Part shown: positions 1-5,697 of the stretch, piece after piece
Layout of the letters: each line of letters begins with the position of its first letter
How positions within the stretch are numbered: position 1 is the first letter of the stretch
Origin: an uncultured Prevotella sp.
GTDB lineage: Bacteria > Bacteroidota > Bacteroidia > Bacteroidales > Bacteroidaceae
NCBI GenBank assembly: GCA_905234355.1
Contig: CAJOHP010000113.1
Span: 1-8,773 of the forward strand
Direction of reading: 5' to 3'
Length of the DNA: 8,773 nt
Made by a program: the position numbers and the translations under genes
The notes under the pieces: model-generated
What the model was told of the DNA's origin: nothing
The model's input: only the letters and a program-made list of their open reading frames with translations
Database searches by the model: none

Positions 1-1214
1 GTCGGGGCGCAGGGGCAGGTCGATGATGCCGCGGGGGTCGCGACACTGTCGCGACATACAGGACAAAGGCAGACAGGATGACGAGGGGGAAAGGGCTGCC
101 GGCGTGGGGGGCTGTAGCAGGGCGATGTAGCGCTTGCTGACCTCGCGCCGCAGGAACTGCTGCTGCAGGTGGTGGTAGGCCTGGGGGGTGAGGGCAGCCA
201 CCATCAGTCCCGAGGTGTCCTGGTCAAGACGATGGACAATCATGGGGCCCTCGGCCCAAGGGAAGCGCTGTCGCAGCAGAGAGGCCACCGAGGGAGCCTC
301 CGTGCGCCCCGGGACACTGAGCAGACCGGCCGCCTTGGCCACCACCACAAAGCTCTCTTCTTGATAGACAATAGTAAGTCCCAGTTGCCCCAGCTGCCCC
401 AGTGGCCTCAGCTGCCCCAGTGGCCCCAGTTGTCCCTGTGGCCCCAGAGGCCCCAGCGCCCCCAGCGGCTCCTCCTTGCGCAGCCCCTGGAGCATAAACT
501 CGAGGATGGGCTTGCACTTGCCTCGGCAGGCAGGATAGAACTGCCCGTGGTGGCGTATCTCCATGCGGGGCGACTGCCCATGCCAGAACTCGGCGATGCA
601 GAGCGGCTGCAGCTGCCTGCTGTAGGCAAACTGCAGGAGCTTGGGCGCGCAACAGTCGCCCGACCCGCCCGGCGGCAGGGGGAAACGGCTGCGGATGCGC
701 TCCGACACATGGTGGTCGCGCCAGAGCTCCACGAGGTCCTTCTGCTCGCCACGGGCGTTGAGCACACGATACTGACGGAAGAGCCACAGCTGCAGCTGCT
801 CCGACATCTGCTTGCGCTGCAGCCTCAGCTCCACCAGACGCTGTCGGTCGGCCTCCGTGGCTTGCTGCCCGAGGGTCTGCAGCCGCGCTACCTCGTCGTT
901 CAGGGCCGAGATCTGTCGCTCGGTCTGCTTGAAGTGGCCGTCGGGCTGCTGGGCGTCGTACACTGGCGGCACAAACCACGGCCAGTCGTTGCGCCCGGCC
1001 AGCAGACCGCTGTAGGCGGCCACAAAGCCCGTCACACCAGCACACCGAGCATCTTGCCCGCAGCAAGGTCCGACTGCCAGCACGCCTCCGTCGCCACATG
1101 GGCCATCACCTCGCGCGCCGCCAACTGGCACAGCGCGTGAGGCTCGTAGTCGAACGGGTCGTTGAACACCGACGGCGGGACTATCGGCGAGCACAGGGGG
1201 TGAAATTGCGTCAT
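1..1214 (-). pseudogene. RluA-family RNA pseudouridine synthase, frameshifted and cut by the left window edge
   Basis: This family converts specific uridines in RNA to pseudouridine. I chose the ATG at 1214 (MTQFHPLC...) because the upstream TTG at 1223 lies inside the promoter -7 box. The first frame runs to ...GKMLGVLV and stops at 1032-1034. Shifting by one base, the minus strand is then open without a stop from about 1035 to base 1. It reads TGFVAAYSG, FVPPVYDA, a glutamine/leucine-rich coiled-coil-like stretch (about 900-770), QYRVLNARGE, CAPKLLQFAY, AEFWHGQSP, YPACRGKCKPIL, then the catalytic domain with HRLDQDTSG (catalytic Asp at 223-225) and KRYIALL. These blocks match the long Bacteroidetes RluA-like proteins, which carry an extra N-terminal region. 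The family assignment is strong. Whether the gene is broken, recoded or affected by a sequence error is open; an in-frame GTG near 1035 or 1096 could start a shortened product. The 3' end is outside the window. Confidence 0.8.
379..468 (-). repeat. Ten-unit 9-bp tandem repeat encoding collagen-like X-L-G triplets
   Basis: On the minus strand, ten consecutive 9-base units of the form CCR/CAR-CTG-GGG encode PLG ALG PLG PQG QLG PLG QLR PLG QLG QLG. Glycine is in every third position except one (R). The plus strand shows the same as alternating cagctgcccc / agtggcccc blocks. The repeat lies after ILEFMLQGLRKEE and before LTIVYQEESFVVVAKAAG, so it forms a linker between the N-terminal region and the catalytic domain of the pseudouridine synthase. 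Units of 9 bases keep the reading frame when copy number changes. Confidence 0.85.
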
Positions 1215-1220
1215 CGGGTG

Positions 1221-1252
1221 CAAAATTACGAAATTATTGCCGATTATTCAAA
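1221..1252 (-). promoter_or_regulatory. Bacteroidetes-type promoter for the pseudouridine synthase gene
   Basis: Read on the minus strand, TTTG (1249-1252) is followed by exactly 20 bases and then TAATTTTG (1221-1228). This matches the Bacteroidetes -33/-7 consensus (TTTG, 19-21 bases, TAnnTTTG). Only six bases separate the -7 box from the ATG at 1214, so the transcript would begin at or very near the start codon, implying a leaderless or almost leaderless mRNA. Confidence 0.7.
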
Positions 1253-1270
1253 TTATTATCCTTAACTTTG
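1236..1270 (+). promoter_or_regulatory. Probable promoter for the lyase gene
   Basis: TAACTTTG at 1263-1270 is a perfect TAnnTTTG -7 box, 32 bases upstream of the lyase ATG at 1303. The best -33 candidate is ATTG at 1236-1239, with a spacing of 23 that is slightly long, so the upstream half is weak. Transcription would begin near 1276 and give a leader of about 25 bases. The leader is A/T-rich with no Shine-Dalgarno sequence, as is usual in this phylum. Confidence 0.6.
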
Positions 1271-1302
1271 CAGCCAACGAAGCCACTAACACACTTATCT
1301 AT

Positions 1303-3978
1303 ATGAAACAACTACTACTGACCGCCGCTTTGCTGGCCTCAGTTGCCACGGCACAGGCGCAACGCATCGACATCAACAACTCCCAGAACCGCACCGAGGA
1401 GGGCTACACCTCTTGGGTCGTCGGCACGACGACACGCGCCACGGTGACGGCCGACGGCATCACCGTGACGGCCACCATCGACGGCCCGCAGCAGAACCGC
1501 ACGCTGAAGGGCGAGTGGTGGAAAGACGGTGTGAACAAATACTCGCGCCTGGTGGGCGACGGCGTGGGCGTCTACGGTCTGGATGCCTCTGGCAACACAC
1601 CGCAGCTGCAGGAGGGCTCGACGGGCATCACGCTGACCATCAGCGGACTGAGCGCCGGCCGCCACTCGCTGCTGGCCTACCACAGCAACCCCTCGGGCTA
1701 TCAGGGTCCGGCGATAGAGGTCTATGTAGACGGCACGCTGGCCCTCGAGGGCGTGGCGCAGACCAACCGCTCGCAGACGCCGACACAGAGCGCACAGTCG
1801 TACATCACCTTCGAGGCCCGTGAGGGACAAGACGTGGTGGTGACCTACCGCACGGTGCCCGACCCGACGGTGGACTACACGCAGGGCTACAACACCACGT
1901 CGCTCTTCATCAACGCGCTCGTCTTCGACCGTCCCAACCCGCTGACGACGGCCAGCGACCCGTGGCCTGCAAGCGGCGACCTGCATGCTGCCTTCGACGA
2001 CGGCAAGGGCACCCTCACCTTCACGCCGGCAGCCAAGGCCGTGCGCCACAAGCTCTGCTTCGGCACCGACCCCACCATGATGCAGTGCACCCGCGTCAAC
2101 ACCACGGTCAACGAGATACCCCTCGAGAATATCGACCCGATGCAGACCTACTACTGGCGCATCGACGAGGAGGACGCCGAGGGCAACATCTACGAGGGCG
2201 ACGTGTGGTCGTTCCGTCCGCGACGCGTGGCCTTCCCCGGCGCCGAGGGCTACGGCCGATGGGCCATCGGAGGCCGCGGCGGCACGGTCTATCACGTCAC
2301 CTCACTCGACGACGACGACCAGGACCCGCAGCCCGGCACCCTGCGCTACGGAATTCTGAAGGTGCACGGGCCGCGCACCATCGTCTTCGACGTGGCCGGC
2401 ACCATCTGCCTGAAGAGCCGCCTGACCTGCTCCGACAAGTATGTGACCATCGCCGGACAGACGGCCCCCGGACGCGGCATCATGCTCAGCGGTGCACCCT
2501 TCGGCATGGCCAGCGACGGCATCACACGCTTCTTACGCATGCGAGTGGGCGGCGGCGACGCCTGGGACGGCCACTCGCCCAACCCGCTGACGAGCGACGG
2601 CATGGGCATGGCCGGTGCCGACCACGCCATCATGGACCACTGCTCGGTGTCCTGGACCATCGACGAGGCCTTCTCCTCGCGAGGCGCCAAGAACGTCACG
2701 CTGCAGCGCACACTCATCAGCGAGGCACTCAACCGCGCCGGACACAAGAACTACGTGGAGTCGAAAGGGCCCGACTGCGAGCACGGCTATGCCGCCACCA
2801 TCGGCGGCGACTGCGGCTCCTACCACCACAACCTGCTGGCACACTGCGAGGGGCGCAACTGGAGCCTCTCCGGAGGACTCGACGGCAGCGGGGCCTATGC
2901 CGGACGACACGACATCTTCAACAACGTGGTCTACAACTGGGGCAGCCGCGCCACCGACGGCGGCACACACCAGGGACAGTTTGTGGCCAACTACTACAAG
3001 ATGGGACCCTCGACCACGAAGAAGGTGCTGCTGCAAGCCGACCTCGAGGGCACAGGCACGGGCACGCAGGAGTACTACGTGACGGGCAATGTGCGCGAAA
3101 ACCTGGACGGCACCCTGACGACCGACGCCTACGGCGAGACCTATGCCTACAAGCTCTCGGGCGGACAGAAGCTCGACTGGACGGTCTTTGTCTCTGCCCC
3201 CTACTTCGAGAGTCAGGCCGAGGTCGAGACGGCCGGGCAGGCCTACCAGAGCGTGCTGAGCGACGTGGGCTGCAACCAGCCAGAACCCGACAACCACGAC
3301 GAGCGCATCGTCACGGAGACACTCGGCCGCACCACTTCCACCCGCGGCAGCCGCTCGGGCAAGAAGGGCCTGATAGACCGCGAGAGCGACGCTGAGGGCT
3401 TCGAGGGACTCAACATCGTCGAGGCCTCGCGCCCCGCCACGTGGGACACCGACCAGGACGGCATGCCCGACTGGTATGAGACATGCACCGGGAGCGCCCC
3501 CCTCACGCCCGATAACAACAGTGTGCAGGACGGCTTCACCCTGCTCGAGCACTACCTCAACCGCATGGCCGAGCCCCACTTCGTGGCAGCCGGAGAGCAC
3601 TTCAGCGTGGCCCTGGCCCCCTACTTCAGGGGCTTCAGCCACCCCACCTACACGCTGTCGCCTCAGCAGGACAATGGCACCGACTGGACCGTGGGCACCG
3701 ACGGCACGCTGACCGTGACCATCAGTCTGCCCCGCTACTGCCGCGTGGAGGTGACGGCCACCGAGGGCAGCAGCAGCCTGACCCGACAGTTCTGGTTCTT
3801 CCGCAGCGACAGCTACGTGCCCGACGCCATCGCCACACCGCACGCCGCCGCCATCCGCCCGACGACCGCCGCACAGCGCTACGACCTGCAGGGCCGCCCC
3901 GTGTCCCCGGCCACGACGCAAAAGCCCGGACTCTACATCGAGTCCGGGCGTAAGGTGGTGGTGCAGACAAGCCGCTGA
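1303..3978 (+). CDS. Secreted PL1-like pectate/polysaccharide lyase, multidomain
   Basis: An 891-aa protein likely to cleave uronic-acid polysaccharides such as pectate by beta-elimination. The start is ATG 1303, not the upstream in-frame TTG at 1237, because the promoter lies between them and the signal peptide follows directly (MKQLLLTAALLASVATAQA, cut before QRID). There is no lipobox. Residues about 21-215 are a beta-rich region I cannot name. Residues about 217-305 resemble a fibronectin III-like module (TYYWRIDEEDAEG ... GDVWSF). The lyase domain starts at AFPGAEGYG (310-318) and continues with GGRGGTVYHVTSLDD, PGTLRYGI, TIVFDVAGTI, YVTIAGQTAPGRGI, CSVSWTIDEA and HHNLLAHCEGRN. By family analogy R518 is the candidate catalytic arginine. 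DTDQDGMPDWYE (715-726) looks like a calcium-binding Asp loop. The tail RYDLQGR (859-865) to KPGLYIESGRK matches a C-terminal motif common in Prevotella exoproteins. No SusC/SusD partner lies nearby in the window. The exact substrate is unknown. Confidence 0.85.
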   Translation: MKQLLLTAALLASVATAQAQRIDINNSQNRTEEGYTSWVVGTTTRATVTADGITVTATIDGPQQNRTLKGEWWKDGVNKYSRLVGDGVGVYGLDASGNTPQLQEGSTGITLTISGLSAGRHSLLAYHSNPSGYQGPAIEVYVDGTLALEGVAQTNRSQTPTQSAQSYITFEAREGQDVVVTYRTVPDPTVDYTQGYNTTSLFINALVFDRPNPLTTASDPWPASGDLHAAFDDGKGTLTFTPAAKAVRHKLCFGTDPTMMQCTRVNTTVNEIPLENIDPMQTYYWRIDEEDAEGNIYEGDVWSFRPRRVAFPGAEGYGRWAIGGRGGTVYHVTSLDDDDQDPQPGTLRYGILKVHGPRTIVFDVAGTICLKSRLTCSDKYVTIAGQTAPGRGIMLSGAPFGMASDGITRFLRMRVGGGDAWDGHSPNPLTSDGMGMAGADHAIMDHCSVSWTIDEAFSSRGAKNVTLQRTLISEALNRAGHKNYVESKGPDCEHGYAATIGGDCGSYHHNLLAHCEGRNWSLSGGLDGSGAYAGRHDIFNNVVYNWGSRATDGGTHQGQFVANYYKMGPSTTKKVLLQADLEGTGTGTQEYYVTGNVRENLDGTLTTDAYGETYAYKLSGGQKLDWTVFVSAPYFESQAEVETAGQAYQSVLSDVGCNQPEPDNHDERIVTETLGRTTSTRGSRSGKKGLIDRESDAEGFEGLNIVEASRPATWDTDQDGMPDWYETCTGSAPLTPDNNSVQDGFTLLEHYLNRMAEPHFVAAGEHFSVALAPYFRGFSHPTYTLSPQQDNGTDWTVGTDGTLTVTISLPRYCRVEVTATEGSSSLTRQFWFFRSDSYVPDAIATPHAAAIRPTTAAQRYDLQGRPVSPATTQKPGLYIESGRKVVVQTSR
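3920..3949 (-). terminator. Intrinsic terminator-like hairpin for the aldo/keto reductase, inside the lyase coding sequence
   Basis: Bases 3924-3933 (gcccggactc) and 3940-3949 (gagtccgggc) form a perfect 10-bp GC-rich stem with a 6-base loop. On the minus strand the stem is followed directly by TTTT (3920-3923). It begins 38 bases past the reductase stop codon. On the plus strand no T-tract follows, so it should act only on minus-strand transcripts. The T-run is short, so efficiency is uncertain. Confidence 0.65.
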
Positions 3979-3987
3979 CCGTGGCTT

Positions 3988-4950
3988 TCAGAACGGCTTG
4001 GCCGTGACGCAGTGCAGGTTGCGGTCGAGCTGTGCCGTGCTGCTTGCCCCGACGAGCACAGAGGTGACTCCCGGCTGCGCGAGTATCCAGGCGAGGGCCA
4101 TCTCGGCCAGCGTCTCGCCGCGCTCAGCAGCCTGGGCGTTGTAGCGGCGCAGACGCTCGAGCAGCTCGTCGGTGAGCATGCTCTCCTTGAGAAACTTGCC
4201 CTTCTTCATGCGCGAGTCGTCGGGGATGCCGTCCAGATAGCGGTCGGTGAGCAGTCCCTGTGCCAAGGGCGAGAAGGAGATGAAGCCCACGCCCTCCTGC
4301 CGACACAGGTCGAGGATGCCCTCCTGCTGCGGTGCCCGGTCGAGCATGTTGAGCCGTCCCTGGTAGATGAGGCATGGCACGTCGTGCTCCCTGAGATAGC
4401 TGAAGGCAGTGCGTGTGGCCTCGAGGGGCCAGCGCGAGATGCCCACGTAGAGGGCCTTGCCCTGTCGCACCACGTCGACGAGGGCCTGCAGCGTCTCCTC
4501 CAAGGGCGTCTCAGGGTCGTAGCGGTGGCTGTAGAACAGGTCGACATAGTCCAGGTGCATGCGCCGGAGCGACTGCTCGAGCGAGGCCATGAGATACTTG
4601 CGCGACCCCCAGTTGCCGTAGGGCCCGGGCCACATGTCGTAGCCCGCCTTGGTCGAGATGAAGAGCTCGTCGCGATAGGGGCCGAAGTCGCTCTGCATGA
4701 GCTGCCCGAGGGTCTCCTCGGCCGAGCCGTAGGGAGGGCCGTAGTTGTTGGCCAGGTCGAAGTGGGTGATGCCGTGGTCGAAGGCGAAGCGGGTAATCTC
4801 GCGCGAGCGCTGCAGCGGGTCCACGCCGCCGAAGTTGTGCCAGAAGCCCAGGCTCACCTTGGGCAGCAGCACACCCGAGTGGCCGCAGCGGTTGTACTGC
4901 ATCGTGCCCTCATAGCGCTGAGGGCTGGCTAGATAGTTGTCTGTCGTCAT
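3988..4950 (-). CDS. gpr: Aldo/keto reductase, Gpr/YghZ (L-glyceraldehyde 3-phosphate reductase) type
   Basis: A cytoplasmic NADPH-dependent reductase of 320 aa with the (beta/alpha)8 fold. The E. coli homologue Gpr/YghZ reduces L-glyceraldehyde 3-phosphate and other reactive aldehydes. The start is ATG 4950 (MTTDNYLASPQRYEGTMQY), which fits the family N-terminus; an in-frame ATG at 5019 lies upstream of the promoter and is rejected. Visible family blocks are SLGFWHNFGG, GITHFDLANNYGPP, GSAEETLGQL, ISTKAGYDMWPGPYG, GSRKYLMASLEQSL, YVDLFYSHR, GKALYVGISRW, PLAQGLLTDRYL, GIPDDSRM and VTSVLVGAS. The catalytic tetrad is complete: D65, Y70, K101, H142. The protein ends at HCVTAKPF, roughly 20-25 residues earlier than E. 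coli Gpr, so the last helix is missing. It is convergent with the lyase (9 bases between stops) and has its own promoter. Family is certain; the physiological substrate is inferred. Confidence 0.9.
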   Translation of the reverse strand: MTTDNYLASPQRYEGTMQYNRCGHSGVLLPKVSLGFWHNFGGVDPLQRSREITRFAFDHGITHFDLANNYGPPYGSAEETLGQLMQSDFGPYRDELFISTKAGYDMWPGPYGNWGSRKYLMASLEQSLRRMHLDYVDLFYSHRYDPETPLEETLQALVDVVRQGKALYVGISRWPLEATRTAFSYLREHDVPCLIYQGRLNMLDRAPQQEGILDLCRQEGVGFISFSPLAQGLLTDRYLDGIPDDSRMKKGKFLKESMLTDELLERLRRYNAQAAERGETLAEMALAWILAQPGVTSVLVGASSTAQLDRNLHCVTAKPF

Positions 4951-4971
4951 TTCTCGTGTTATTGGTTTAGC

Positions 4972-4996
4972 CGGACAAAGATAGCCATTTTGTCCG
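4972..4996. repeat. Operator-like inverted repeat over the reductase -7 box
   Basis: CGGACAAA (4972-4979) and TTTGTCCG (4989-4996) are perfect 8-bp inverted arms separated by 9 bases, a 17-bp centre-to-centre spacing. The left arm overlaps the -7 box and the repeat sits between the two promoter elements. That geometry suits a dimeric regulator; no such regulator is encoded in the window. A function is inferred only. Confidence 0.45.
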
Positions 4997-5007
4997 ACAT
5001 GGCCAAG
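4976..5007 (-). promoter_or_regulatory. Bacteroidetes-type promoter for the aldo/keto reductase
   Basis: On the minus strand CTTG (5004-5007, three of four matches to TTTG), then exactly 20 bases, then TATCTTTG (4976-4983), a perfect TAnnTTTG -7 box. The ATG at 4950 is 25 bases downstream. This makes the reductase an independent transcription unit rather than a third gene of the riboswitch operon, although read-through from upstream is possible. Confidence 0.7.
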
Positions 5008-5026
5008 CATTAGCTCCATATTTTTT

Positions 5027-5680
5027 TCACTCCCCCGCCGTCGTGGCCTGCGGCTGCGCCGGGGGAGTCATCATGCGTTTCCACTTGAAGTAGCCGAAGA
5101 CGGCGATGACCACGTAGAGTGCGTAGAGCCCGGCCTTGAAGGGTATGCCCTTCTGCACGTAGAGCACGGTGCACACCACGTCGACGACAATCCAGAAGAA
5201 CCACTGCTCCACATACTTACGGGCCAGGGCCCATAGTCCCACGAAGGAGAGGGCGTTGGTGAAGGCGTCGAGCAGGGGCACGGTGCTGTTGGTCCACCTT
5301 ATTAATATATAATAGGTGGCGGCCCATGTGGCGAGGAAGGCGGCGGTCACTGGCAGATAGAGCCTGATGGGCATGTGGCTGATGGTGGTGGCCGCCGTCT
5401 GGCCGCCGTCGCCGCCTGCAGCCGAGGAGCTGGCAGGCGTGAGACGGGCGGCGGCGCGGCGCTCCTTCAGCTTCCACGCCACGTAGCCATAGACGGCGGC
5501 AAGGGTGTAGTAGACGGCCATGCCTGCATCGCCATAGAGCCCGTGGCTGTAGTAGAGATAGACGTCGAGCGCAGGCATGACGATGCCCACCACCCAGAGG
5601 GCGATGTGTGCGCGATACTCCAGCCAGATGTAGACGAGGCCGAGCACGGTGGTGAAAAGGTCGAGCAGGTCGATGTTCAT
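5027..5680 (-). CDS. pnuC: PnuC-family inner-membrane transporter, probably thiamine carrier PnuT
   Basis: A 217-aa membrane protein. The PnuC family carries vitamins such as nicotinamide riboside or thiamine by facilitated diffusion. The start is ATG 5680 (MNIDLLDLFTTVLGLVYIWLEYRAHIAL), which matches the family N-terminus; the frame stays open further upstream but lies inside the receptor gene. Conserved-looking blocks are WLEYRA, LWVVGIVMPALDVYLYY, YYTLAAVYGYVAWK, NALSFVGLWALARKYVEQW, FFWIVVDVVCTVLYV and GLYALYVVIAVFGYFKWKR, giving about seven membrane segments. An Ala/Ser/Gly-rich loop (residues about 75-103) looks inserted. It starts 17 bases after the receptor stop, so the two are probably cotranscribed from the TPP-riboswitch leader. 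Thiamine as substrate is inferred from that leader; the protein alone would not exclude nicotinamide riboside. Residues 123-128 lie in an AT-rich rare-codon island. Confidence 0.85.
   Translation of the reverse strand: MNIDLLDLFTTVLGLVYIWLEYRAHIALWVVGIVMPALDVYLYYSHGLYGDAGMAVYYTLAAVYGYVAWKLKERRAAARLTPASSSAAGGDGGQTAATTISHMPIRLYLPVTAAFLATWAATYYILIRWTNSTVPLLDAFTNALSFVGLWALARKYVEQWFFWIVVDVVCTVLYVQKGIPFKAGLYALYVVIAVFGYFKWKRMMTPPAQPQATTAGE
5294..5319 (-). repeat. AT-rich imperfect hairpin with clustered rare codons inside the PnuC gene
   Basis: On the minus strand CCACC TATTA ... TAATA (A) GGTGG can fold into a 10-bp stem with one bulged A and a 5-base TATAT loop. The middle 16 bases are all A/T in a strongly GC-rich gene. 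In frame they read TAT TAT ATA TTA ATA followed by AGG TGG (Y123-W129), using ATA, TTA and AGG codons that are scarce in the neighbouring genes. Confidence 0.6.
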
Positions 5681-5697
5681 GGCTGACGGGGGGGCGG

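Noticed and set aside
37..55. Doubled gtcgcgac palindrome considered as part of a CRISPR array or attachment site.
   Set aside because: Only two copies with a 3-base gap, lying within an open coding frame; no array, integrase or tRNA is nearby.
224..1099. Minus-strand 291-codon open frame rich in Arg, Ala and Gly.
   Set aside because: It is the third frame of the pseudouridine synthase region; composition is typical of an out-of-frame reading of GC-rich coding DNA, and the neighbouring frame carries all conserved motifs.
169..1140. Long plus-strand open frame opposite the pseudouridine synthase (323 codons).
   Set aside because: It is the antisense of a gene with clear family blocks and an active-site motif; its Pro/Gln/Leu repeats are the reverse complement of the collagen-like repeat, and it resembles no protein family I know.
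2533..3921. 462-codon minus-strand open frame opposite the lyase.
   Set aside because: Antisense shadow in high-GC coding sequence; the lyase frame has a signal peptide, family motifs and a promoter.
4951..5019. Upstream in-frame start extending the reductase by 23 residues (MELMLGHVG...).
   Set aside because: The extension would lie across the promoter -7 and -33 boxes, and the family N-terminus begins near MTTDNYLASPQRY.
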